Origin: CAYFTL01 sp964346145 | GTDB lineage: Bacteria > Bacillota > Clostridia > Christensenellales > Aristaeellaceae | DNA length: 64,000 bases | Reading direction: 5' to 3' | Assembly (NCBI GenBank): GCA_964346145.1 | Contig: CAYFTL010000007.1 | Location: 1 to 64,000 of the forward strand | Shown: piece after piece, positions 35,647-42,805 of the stretch | Numbering within the stretch: position 1 is the stretch's first letter | How the letters are laid out: each line of letters begins with the position of its first letter | Position numbers and translations under genes: made by a program | Notes under the pieces: model-generated | Seen by the model: only the letters and a program-made list of their open reading frames with translations | The model's database searches: none | Told to the model about the DNA's origin: nothing

Positions 35647-36843
35647 TTATTCGTTAATAATGGCAACCTTAAGCCCTTCCATTCGAAGATTGGTCTTGTG
35701 GGCTTCATTGATTTGCTCCAACGGGAACCGGTGTGTAATTAACTTCTCCAACGGAAGCCCAATTCCCTTGGCGCGCTTCAAAAAGTCGAATGTGGTTGCA
35801 TAATCCCGCAAAGTATATACCCAAGATCCTACCATAGTCAACTCTTTAGCACAAATATCAAAGTGCGGGTTGATGGTCGCATCGCCACCATCTATAAAGA
35901 AGCCCAACTCGCACAGTCCGCCGCCATTGCGGATGAATTTGTAAACATTAGAATGCCCACTGGGCGAACCGGTACATTGGAATCCGAAATCGGCCAAATA
36001 TCCGCCAAATTCCTGTTTTACGGCCTTGGTCAAGTTATCAATTCCGTTGTGCTCCTTAAAGTTTACCGTACCCGTAGCACCCATCTCTTTGGCAAACGCC
36101 AACCGGTCGTCCTGCCCATCTACGGCCACAATGTTTTCAACGCCCATCGTGCGGAGCACTGCAATGCAGATCAGTCCAATCGGCCCGCAGCCTTGTACCA
36201 CTACCCGGCTGTTAAAGCGCAAGATTCCGGTGGTCTTCGCCCGTTCCACCGCGTGGACCAACACTGCGCAGGGCTCAATCAGTATGCGCAAGTCCAGGCT
36301 TAGATCGCTCACGTTGAATACCGAAGATCCACCGCGAACCAACAAATAGTCGGCAAACCAGCCGTTCAGGTGAACATCGTCGTCGGGCAACAACCCATAT
36401 ACATCGGCGCCGCCGACATTCTGCTTGTTCAAGTCGAACATGGTGATGTCGGGATTGTCCTTAAAGATCATGCAGGTGACGATTTTGTCCCCAACCTTCA
36501 AGGGTTTGCCCGCGCTGTCCTGCTTTACGTTCTTGCCCATTTTTACGATTTCGCCGGTGCCTTCATGTCCCAGTACCAACGGAATCAGGCCGAAGGGATC
36601 ACGTTTAAACTCGTGGGCATCGGTGCCGCACACACCGCATCCCTCTACCTTGACCAAAATGTCGTCATCCCCAACTTCTGGAATCGGGTATTCCTGTACC
36701 TCAAACTTTTCAGGTCCGACCAGCATGCCTACCCGGCTGGTGTGCGGCACTTCCGGTTGGCCCGAAGGCTTAACCTTTTGGTCGCCCATGGTTTGCAGCA
36801 CTCGTTTGACCACTTCTTCAATGTTTACACTGCTAATGTCCAT
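35647..36843 (-). CDS. BMC-targeted zinc alcohol dehydrogenase (medium-chain)
   Basis: A 398-residue MDR-family dehydrogenase. Residues 1-22 (SSVNIEEVVKRVLQTMGD) are an encapsulation helix, joined by a Pro-rich linker to the GroES-like domain. Catalytic zinc ligands are C72 (CGVCGTDAHE) and H93-E94 (LGHEGTGE), plus the EPCAVLVHAVE region. The NAD site is VVVQGCGPIGLICIAV, ending with an acidic Asp (AVDGQD) that favours NAD over NADP. The four-Cys structural zinc lobe is absent. Within the BMC it could reduce the aldehyde and regenerate NAD for the aldehyde dehydrogenase. The true substrate is not known. Confidence 0.88.
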   Translation of the reverse strand: MDISSVNIEEVVKRVLQTMGDQKVKPSGQPEVPHTSRVGMLVGPEKFEVQEYPIPEVGDDDILVKVEGCGVCGTDAHEFKRDPFGLIPLVLGHEGTGEIVKMGKNVKQDSAGKPLKVGDKIVTCMIFKDNPDITMFDLNKQNVGGADVYGLLPDDDVHLNGWFADYLLVRGGSSVFNVSDLSLDLRILIEPCAVLVHAVERAKTTGILRFNSRVVVQGCGPIGLICIAVLRTMGVENIVAVDGQDDRLAFAKEMGATGTVNFKEHNGIDNLTKAVKQEFGGYLADFGFQCTGSPSGHSNVYKFIRNGGGLCELGFFIDGGDATINPHFDICAKELTMVGSWVYTLRDYATTFDFLKRAKGIGLPLEKLITHRFPLEQINEAHKTNLRMEGLKVAIINE

Positions 36844-36855
36844 ATGCTCTTCCTC

Positions 36856-38244
36856 CTAACGAATGCACAGGCTGTCCGCCATCACGCAGCGGCGCATTTT
36901 TGTGAACGAACGCGCCGAGGTTAATCCTTCTCCGGTACGGCTGGCTATGCTGAAGGTGCAGTATCCTTCGCCGCCGAATCCGAGCGCAGCGTAAGATGGC
37001 GCATTTTTCACAAATATAGCCGTGTCCATCGCTTGTCCGTAACGAGTTAAGTTATCCACATTTTTGGAATGCATGTGTGCCGAATGGCGGTTGCCGTGTT
37101 CCAACCACAGGCATTTTTCAATCGCATCGTCCAAATCCTTGGCACGCACAATGCCCAATATCGGCATCATCAGCTCTTCCGCAATCAGCTTGTGTTCCTT
37201 TTCACCCTCAAAGATGATGCAGCGCACGCTGTCTTCCGGAGTAACGCCGATCATCTTGAGCAAGGTTTTGGCATCCTTGCCCACGCATTTTCTGTTGAGT
37301 CCGCCTTTAGGCGTGAACACCGTTTGAATCAACTTTTCTTGTTCTTCCTTGGATGCAATATAGCATCCATTCTCGACCAAATGGTAGATCAGTTCGTCGG
37401 TAATGTTGTGAAACGCAACAATTTCCTTTTCGGCAATACAAGGCAAGTTGTTGTCAAACACACAACCATTGACAATGTCGGCAGCTGCTTTGGGTATGTC
37501 GGCCGTATCGTCCACCAGCACTGGCGGATTGCCCGCGCCCGCGCCAATCCCCCGTTTGCCCGATGAAAGCACGGTCTTTACCACCCCCGGTCCTCCCGTC
37601 GCAACAATCAGCTGTATGTCGGGGTGATGAATCATCGTGTTGCTGGTTTCGATAGTTGGGTTCTTCACTGTCGCAGCCAATATGTTAGGCCCACCCGCCA
37701 TTTGAGAAGCTTGATTGACCAAACCCACCGCATAAATCGATGTTTCTTTTGCTCCCGGGTGCGGATTAAACACCACAGTGTTGCCGCCTGCGATCATGCC
37801 GATTGCGTTGCAGAGCACGGTTTCCGATGAATTGGTAGAGGGGGTAATCGCACCAATTACGCCGAAGGGTCCCATTTCCACCAGCGTCAGTCCCCTGTCG
37901 CCCGACCATGCCGTGGTCACAATGTCCTCGGTGCCCGGCGTTTTCTCAGCCAACAGCTGATGCTTTAAGATTTTATCCCCCACATTGCCCATTCCGGTTT
38001 CTTGAACTCCCATGCGGGCCAAAGTTTCTGCATTGTCCATTGTCAGCTTGCGAATATTCTGAATAATCTTTTCCCGAAAATCCATGGGCATGCGCTGAAG
38101 CTCTCGCTGGGATTGCTTAACGGCAGCAACTGCATCATTCATATCCTCAAAGACGCCGGTGGTGTTGGTTGCGTTGGGCTGGTTCTTAATATTCTCCATG
38201 ACCGCCTGCACAATCGCACTCAGCTCTTTTTCACTTATTTGCAT
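36856..38244 (-). CDS. pduP: CoA-acylating aldehyde dehydrogenase, PduP-like, BMC-targeted
   Basis: Oxidises an aldehyde plus CoA to acyl-CoA with NAD. Residues 1-22 (ISEKELSAIVQAVMENIKN) form the encapsulation helix, followed by a flexible linker. The ALDH fold starts near residue 35. The cofactor regions MGPFGVIGAITPSTNSSETV and NPHPGAKETS are visible, and the catalytic Cys is C269 in DNNLPCIAEKEIVAF, as in PduP/EutE. Length 462, normal for the group. Propionaldehyde, lactaldehyde and acetaldehyde are all possible substrates. Its start overlaps the HbpS-like gene by 14 bp. Confidence 0.93.
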   Translation of the reverse strand: MQISEKELSAIVQAVMENIKNQPNATNTTGVFEDMNDAVAAVKQSQRELQRMPMDFREKIIQNIRKLTMDNAETLARMGVQETGMGNVGDKILKHQLLAEKTPGTEDIVTTAWSGDRGLTLVEMGPFGVIGAITPSTNSSETVLCNAIGMIAGGNTVVFNPHPGAKETSIYAVGLVNQASQMAGGPNILAATVKNPTIETSNTMIHHPDIQLIVATGGPGVVKTVLSSGKRGIGAGAGNPPVLVDDTADIPKAAADIVNGCVFDNNLPCIAEKEIVAFHNITDELIYHLVENGCYIASKEEQEKLIQTVFTPKGGLNRKCVGKDAKTLLKMIGVTPEDSVRCIIFEGEKEHKLIAEELMMPILGIVRAKDLDDAIEKCLWLEHGNRHSAHMHSKNVDNLTRYGQAMDTAIFVKNAPSYAALGFGGEGYCTFSIASRTGEGLTSARSFTKMRRCVMADSLCIR

Positions 38245-38725
38245 CCCGGTCCCTCCCTAGTTCGCCCGCACCATATTCGGCCAGCGCTATATCGTCTTGC
38301 TCGGTGGAGCCGCTTACGCCCAGCCCACCCAGGAAGCTTTGTCCATCCCACAGCGGTACTCCGCCGCCAAAGGTAACAATTTTCCCCTCATTCGTGTGTT
38401 GTATTCCGTACAACTCTCCCGAAGGTTGTGCCAGCTCTTTAAGTCGGGCGGTGGACATTTGCAGCGCCGCCGCAGTGTATGCCTTTCCGCAAGCGATGTC
38501 GAAACTGCCCACCAACGCTCCATCCATACACTCTATGGCCACCGGATTGCCTTGAGCGTTGTACACCGCCGCAACCACTCCAAGACCCATACCCATCGCT
38601 TTGCGCTGTACCCGTGCGATCAATTCGCGTGCCAAGTTTAAATCCATCTTGCGAACACTTTTTTGCTCGCCCATCACTTGGCGTACAACCCTGGCCACAA
38701 CTTCGGACAGGTCTTGATCACGCAT
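38231..38725 (-). CDS. HbpS/GlcG-like (PduO C-terminal type) protein with encapsulation helix
   Basis: A 164-residue protein. The N-terminal helix (DQDLSEVVARVVRQVMGEQ) matches the other BMC-targeting peptides. It is followed by a HbpS/GlcG domain (PF03928 type): MGLGVVAAVYNAQGNPVAIE, CMDGALVGSFDIACGKAYTA, TFGGGVPLWDGQ and LGGLGVSGSTEQDDIALAEY. Related domains bind haem or form the C-terminal part of PduO, but no adenosyltransferase domain is present. Its role in BMCs is unknown. I use the ATG at 38725, eight bases after GGGAG; a longer frame upstream overlaps the aldolase gene and looks non-coding. Confidence 0.85.
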   Translation of the reverse strand: MRDQDLSEVVARVVRQVMGEQKSVRKMDLNLARELIARVQRKAMGMGLGVVAAVYNAQGNPVAIECMDGALVGSFDIACGKAYTAAALQMSTARLKELAQPSGELYGIQHTNEGKIVTFGGGVPLWDGQSFLGGLGVSGSTEQDDIALAEYGAGELGRDRDANK

Positions 38726-38739
38726 TGTACTCACTCCCA

Positions 38740-39564
38740 TTAGTTCTTGTTCAGCTGTTCCATAACCCGGCGGGTAATTTCGGCCACCATGTCGCTTGCG
38801 CCGTCCCCTGCCGACCCGTGAGCGCAGTTTCCGTTGCAGGAGCTGCCGCCGGTGTAGTTGTGACAGCTGGGCTGACCGCTTTGCTGGTTGGGGCACAGGT
38901 TTGCCGGATGCTTACCGGTCATGCCAAACTGGCGGCGAATATCGTAGAGGCGCTCCACCTGGTTTTGAGAAAGCTCTTTGGGACCACCCAATTGCTTGGA
39001 TAGGAACAGTAGCTGAGCATAAAACTCTACCGATTCCATCTTGTGGTACGCATTCAGAAGCGATTCACCATAGGTCAGCGCACCATGATTCTCAAGGAGC
39101 ACTGCATCATAATATTGCAAATATTTGGAAACGGCATCCGGAATTTCGTCGGTGGAAGGCGTGCCGTATTCTGCAATCGGAACGCAACCTAGCGCAATGA
39201 CCGCCTCGGGCATAATGGGTTGGGTCAACGGAATGCCGGCAATGGCAAAACTGGTTGCATACATTGGATGGGCATGCACCACAGATTTCACATCCGGGCG
39301 TTCCTTGTAAACGCGCATATGCATCTTGATTTCGGACGAGGGCTTAAATCCGCGGTTGGCCTGCAAAACATTGCCATCGGCGTCCACTTTGCAGATATAC
39401 TCAGGGGTCATAAACCCTTTGCTGACGCCGGTAGGAGTGCACAAAAACTCCCGATCGTTCAGCTTCACCGAAATGTTGCCGTCGTTGGAAGCCACCATGC
39501 CCCGGTCATAAATGCGCTTGCCAATTTCACAAATTTGTTTTTTGATCTCGAATTCCGATACCAT
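38740..39564 (-). CDS. Class II sugar-phosphate aldolase (FucA-like) with C-terminal encapsulation peptide
   Basis: Cleaves a ketose-1-phosphate to DHAP plus an aldehyde, probably L-lactaldehyde. Zinc ligands H97, H99 (VVHAHPMYATS) and H160 (LLENHGALTYG) and catalytic E78 (KPSSEIKMH) are spaced as in E. coli FucA (H92, H94, H155, E73), shifted by five. Residues 221-257 form a Gly/Ser linker with C224, C234, C243 and C247 plus H235 and H249. The last 18 residues (SDMVAEITRRVMEQLNKN) are an encapsulation helix. First gene of the BMC operon. Fuculose-1-P, rhamnulose-1-P and 5-deoxyribulose-1-P are all possible substrates. Confidence 0.92.
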   Translation of the reverse strand: MVSEFEIKKQICEIGKRIYDRGMVASNDGNISVKLNDREFLCTPTGVSKGFMTPEYICKVDADGNVLQANRGFKPSSEIKMHMRVYKERPDVKSVVHAHPMYATSFAIAGIPLTQPIMPEAVIALGCVPIAEYGTPSTDEIPDAVSKYLQYYDAVLLENHGALTYGESLLNAYHKMESVEFYAQLLFLSKQLGGPKELSQNQVERLYDIRRQFGMTGKHPANLCPNQQSGQPSCHNYTGGSSCNGNCAHGSAGDGASDMVAEITRRVMEQLNKN

Positions 39565-39634
39565 GTTAACATTCTCCTTTATATTTCACTCGTCAAAACC
39601 TCATCATACCTATTCGCCTTGCTCTTATGCATCG

Positions 39635-39663
39635 ATTCTAACACAAACACAGATTTAAATCAA
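39635..39663 (-). promoter_or_regulatory. Promoter of the BMC operon
   Basis: Minus-strand -35 TTGATT (39658-39663) and -10 TAGAAT (39635-39640) are 17 bp apart. Transcription would begin about 60 bp upstream of the aldolase ATG. Confidence 0.6.
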
Positions 39664-39665
39664 CA

Positions 39666-39710
39666 TTTTTTGTTGGTTTTTTATTGTTTTCATATCTTTT
39701 TTGTTGGTTT
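39666..39710 (-). promoter_or_regulatory. Direct repeats upstream of the BMC promoter, candidate operator
   Basis: On the minus strand AAACCAACAAAAAA occurs twice (39666-39680 and 39697-39710), with a 31-bp period, three helical turns. A and C-rich direct repeats on one helix face suit a DeoR-type or activator site. Both copies lie upstream of the -35 box. Confidence 0.4.
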
Positions 39711-39737
39711 CTTATTTGTTGTGCCATTTACATCTCA

Positions 39738-39784
39738 TAAAATACAAGAAAACAGAGGACGATCCTCTGTTTTCTTGTATTTTA
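39738..39784 (-). terminator. Long hairpin after the HAD phosphatase gene
   Basis: A perfect 22-bp stem with a 3-nt loop (arms 39738-39759 and 39763-39784), 37 bp after the HAD stop. The distal T-rich arm ends GTATTTTA. It insulates the BMC promoter from the upstream gene. Confidence 0.75.
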
Positions 39785-39821
39785 GCCTTCATAGTATTTA
39801 CAAAATGTACTATTTTTTCTT

Positions 39822-40613
39822 TTAAACCCTCCGCCTTAACACCAATTCTTCCAACGTTTGAACCACATCGCCGGTTCGGTAACGCGAGCTATCTTTGAGT
39901 TCCTTCTTGGAATTTATCATTGCGTAGGAATATTCAACCTGTTGCATCATTTCTATATCGTTTATATTGTCGCCAAAAGCCATGCATTGTTCAGATCCTA
40001 TCCCGAGTTTCTGCTTTAAGGTTTGGATGGCCAACCCCTTGTGCACGCCGGGCGCCGTATACTCGCACCAGCTGCCGCCTTGATAGGCCTGGGTTAACCC
40101 CAATTTTTCTACCTGCTGCACAATCACGCCACGGCTGAATGTCCCTTTTTCAGAATATACCGATAGCTTTACGATCGGCTCGCACACTTCGTCAATGTGC
40201 CGAATGGAAGTTACGTGGCTTCGAAAGGCGTTGCGGACCTCGGCTTCAAATCCGGGGTTGCCGAAAAGATTAGTATAATAAGAAATCACTTTGCCCGAAA
40301 CCACCACGTTTGAATCGCCATTCGCTGCGATCGCGTCAAAAAAATTGATCGCCATATTTCGTTCAATAGGGTGAATGTCCAGCTGCCTGCCCTTGTGCAT
40401 GCATAAGGCACCATCGTGGCTCACAAATACCGCTTCGTCGGCCACCGGTTCAAACATGTGACGCAGCGCAGCATAGCTGCGCCCACTGGCCACCACAAAC
40501 ACAATTCCATTTTCCACAACCCTGCGTATCATTCGAAACACGCGGTCGGGTATATGAAACTCGTCCGCATGGAGCAACGTTCCGTCTACATCGCTGGCTA
40601 TCAACTTAATCAT
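39822..40613 (-). CDS. Cof-type HAD-family phosphatase
   Basis: A 263-residue HAD hydrolase, subclass IIB. Motif I is IASDVDGTLLHADEF with the nucleophile Asp, motif II is VFVVASGRSY, motif III Lys lies in PGVHKGLAIQ, and motif IV is CMAFGDNINDIEMM. The cap domain lies between. Such enzymes dephosphorylate sugar phosphates or flavin and PLP intermediates. I chose the ATG at 40613 with GGAGGAG; the upstream open frame coincides with a promoter. It is transcribed from its own promoter ahead of the BMC operon and could detoxify sugar phosphates. Confidence 0.87.
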   Translation of the reverse strand: MIKLIASDVDGTLLHADEFHIPDRVFRMIRRVVENGIVFVVASGRSYAALRHMFEPVADEAVFVSHDGALCMHKGRQLDIHPIERNMAINFFDAIAANGDSNVVVSGKVISYYTNLFGNPGFEAEVRNAFRSHVTSIRHIDEVCEPIVKLSVYSEKGTFSRGVIVQQVEKLGLTQAYQGGSWCEYTAPGVHKGLAIQTLKQKLGIGSEQCMAFGDNINDIEMMQQVEYSYAMINSKKELKDSSRYRTGDVVQTLEELVLRRRV

Positions 40614-40652
40614 GCGCTTGCTCCTCCGCTCCTCAATCGCTTGTTTAATATA

Positions 40653-40681
40653 ATCGTAAGTTACGTCCGGCCCCTTGTCAA
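40653..40681 (-). promoter_or_regulatory. Predicted promoter of the HAD phosphatase gene
   Basis: Minus-strand -35 TTGACA (40676-40681, consensus) and -10 TACGAT (40653-40658) are 17 bp apart, 40 bp upstream of the ATG at 40613. Confidence 0.6.
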
Positions 40682-40820
40682 TCAGGACATCAATTTTATC
40701 AAACAATGTCAAAAACTTTCATAAACCCAATTGTCGCGCGTTTGGCACAGGAATTCATTGGTTATAATAAGCATAGATAAATTTTATCGATATATCAAAT
40801 CATTTAGGAGGATCAATCAT

Positions 40821-41333
40821 ATGTTACATGCTGATATTGCTAAAATGATCAACGGACAAATAAACAAAGAATTCTTTTCAGCTTACCTATATTTGGATTT
40901 TTCCAACCAACTTAACCACAGAGGCCTGGACGGGTTTGCCAACTGGTATCAAGTTCAGGCACAGGAAGAACTTGACCACGCGATGCTGCTGTACCAATAC
41001 CTACACAACAACAACCAGCAGGTTGATTTAATGGCCATCAAACAGCCCGATCAAAAATTCGAAGATGTGATAGACATCCTTAAGGAGGCCCTATCACACG
41101 AAGAATATATTACACAATCCATCAACGATATATACGCCGTAGCGCAAGAGAAAAAAGATTTTAGAACCGTACAATTTCTGGATTGGTTTGTGGAAGAACA
41201 GGGCGAAGAAGAAACAAACGCTAACGACTTGATTACCAAGATGGAACTTTTCGGTCATGATGCCAAAGGTCTTTATATGCTCAACAGCGAACTAAAATCC
41301 CGAGTATATGCGCCCCCCAGCTTACAATTATAA
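40821..41333 (+). CDS. ftnA: Ferritin (FtnA-like, non-haem)
   Basis: A 170-residue four-helix-bundle iron-storage protein. The ferroxidase site is visible: INKEFFSAYLYLDFSNQ (Glu, Tyr), QAQEELDHAMLLYQYLH (Glu-x-x-His) and FVEEQGEEETNANDLI (Glu, Gln, Glu). AGGAGG lies nine bases before the ATG at 40821. A TATAAT -10 box is at 40763-40768, with a weak -35. It diverges from the HAD gene. Confidence 0.93.
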   Translation: MLHADIAKMINGQINKEFFSAYLYLDFSNQLNHRGLDGFANWYQVQAQEELDHAMLLYQYLHNNNQQVDLMAIKQPDQKFEDVIDILKEALSHEEYITQSINDIYAVAQEKKDFRTVQFLDWFVEEQGEEETNANDLITKMELFGHDAKGLYMLNSELKSRVYAPPSLQL

Positions 41334-41491
41334 AGCCCTATAGGCAGCCGATTATATCGCGCTGCCTATCTTTTTGAATAATATGTCAGAATAAGTCAAA
41401 AAATATATAATGCGTTCAAAATTCGTTCATTCTTTTTCAAAAAACAGGTGCTATACTGTTACCATAAACAAATAAGGAGGAGATTAATTCT

Positions 41492-42730
41492 ATGAAACAA
41501 AACAAACGTTTCTCAATGCGCTCAACACTGGCTTTACTCTGTGCTGTGGCGTGTTTAATTACCGGCATTGCCATCGGCTCTACGTTTAAGCCCAATACAG
41601 CTTTGGCTGAATCGGCAAACGATACCACTACGCAACCCAACGCTTATCAAAACCCTGCAGTGGCGGTGGCCCAGCAAAACGTAAACGCAGTGGTAGGGGT
41701 TATTACCCTCAACGAACAGTGGAACCGAGCCAGCCGCGAGGTGGAATCCACCGAGATTTCAGAGGGCTCAGGCGTGATCATCAGCAAAGAAGGTCACATC
41801 ATCACCAACCACCACGTCATTTCCAACGGAACCAGCTTCCAGGTTTTGTTGTACGATGGCACCACTTTGGACGCCGAACTTCGCGGCAGCGATGAAGGCA
41901 CCGATTTGGCCGTATTGCAAATTGATCCCAGCAAGGTTGAGAACATGACGGTTGCAACCTTGGGCAGCTCGGAGAACCTGACTGTCGGCGAAACGGTCAT
42001 CGCCATCGGCAATCCCAGCGGCACGCGGCTTGCCGGCACCGTAACCCAGGGAATTGTAAGCGCCCTGGAGCGCGAAGTGAACGATGCCTTTAGCCAACGC
42101 AGCGTTAAAACCATTCAACACGATGCAGCCATCAACTCCGGCAACAGCGGCGGCGGCTTGTTTAACGCCAAGGGTGAGCTGATCGGCATCAACACATTAA
42201 AGGTATCGGGCATGACCTATTCGGGCAGCATTTATGAAGGCCTCGGTTTTGCCATCCCGGTCAACACCGCTATGCCCATTGTCAATCAAATTATTGAACA
42301 CGGCAAGGTGCGTCGCGCCGCGTTGGGCATTATGGGCACAGCCATTACCGAAGGCGCCGACAAAGCCATGATCAACTACCCACCCAAGAGCGTAATGGTC
42401 GCCGACATCCCCAAGGATAGCCCGGCGGAAGCCGCAGGCATAAAAGTAGGCGACTTCATCATCGGCATCAACGAAGTTCCGGTGACCGATATGCTGTCCC
42501 TGACTTCGGAACTCGACAAGCATCAAGAGGGCGATACTGTCAAAATCACTCTGGTCCGCTACAGTGATCCGGAAACTATTTATAATATCTATAGAGGCAC
42601 TATGCAGGGCAACAACGCCTACGGCTATGGCTACGGGTATGACAACCCATTCGGAAATGATGGCTACGACAACTACTCTAGCGATTTCGAAACCATCGAA
42701 GTTGAAGTTACCCTAAAGGTCATGGACTAG
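41492..42730 (+). CDS. HtrA/DegP-like membrane-anchored serine protease with PDZ domain
   Basis: An envelope quality-control protease of 412 residues. One N-terminal membrane helix (about residues 10-30) anchors it. The trypsin-like domain has the catalytic His in HIITNHHVISNG, Asp in GSDEGTDLAVLQI and Ser in INSGNSGGGLFNAKG. A PDZ domain follows from about residue 280 (GIKVGDFIIGINEVPVTDML). A Gly/Tyr/Asn-rich stretch, NNAYGYGYGYDNPFGNDGY, interrupts the last strand. AAGGAGGAG precedes the ATG, and a -10 box TATACT lies at 41452-41457. Confidence 0.92.
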   Translation: MKQNKRFSMRSTLALLCAVACLITGIAIGSTFKPNTALAESANDTTTQPNAYQNPAVAVAQQNVNAVVGVITLNEQWNRASREVESTEISEGSGVIISKEGHIITNHHVISNGTSFQVLLYDGTTLDAELRGSDEGTDLAVLQIDPSKVENMTVATLGSSENLTVGETVIAIGNPSGTRLAGTVTQGIVSALEREVNDAFSQRSVKTIQHDAAINSGNSGGGLFNAKGELIGINTLKVSGMTYSGSIYEGLGFAIPVNTAMPIVNQIIEHGKVRRAALGIMGTAITEGADKAMINYPPKSVMVADIPKDSPAEAAGIKVGDFIIGINEVPVTDMLSLTSELDKHQEGDTVKITLVRYSDPETIYNIYRGTMQGNNAYGYGYGYDNPFGNDGYDNYSSDFETIEVEVTLKVMD

Positions 42731-42756
42731 CATCCAAGCGATTGAATTACTTTAAG

Positions 42757-42796
42757 AAAAATGATCGGGCTGAAAATATTCAGCCCGATCATTTTT
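42757..42796 (+). terminator. Bidirectional terminator between htrA and the MutS-like gene
   Basis: A perfect stem of about 18 bp (AAAATGATCGGGCTGAA and complement, loop AATA) followed by T runs on both strands separates the two convergent genes. Confidence 0.9.
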
Positions 42797-42805
42797 GCGT
42801 TTGCG

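Noticed and set aside
38726..38896. 57-residue N-terminal extension of the HbpS-like protein
   Set aside because: Arg-rich out-of-frame translation of the aldolase 3' end; the ATG at 38725 has a good ribosome site and starts the encapsulation helix.
40614..40712. N-terminal extension of the HAD phosphatase
   Set aside because: The extra codons overlap a consensus TTGACA-17-TACGAT promoter, and a strong ribosome site precedes the internal ATG at 40613.
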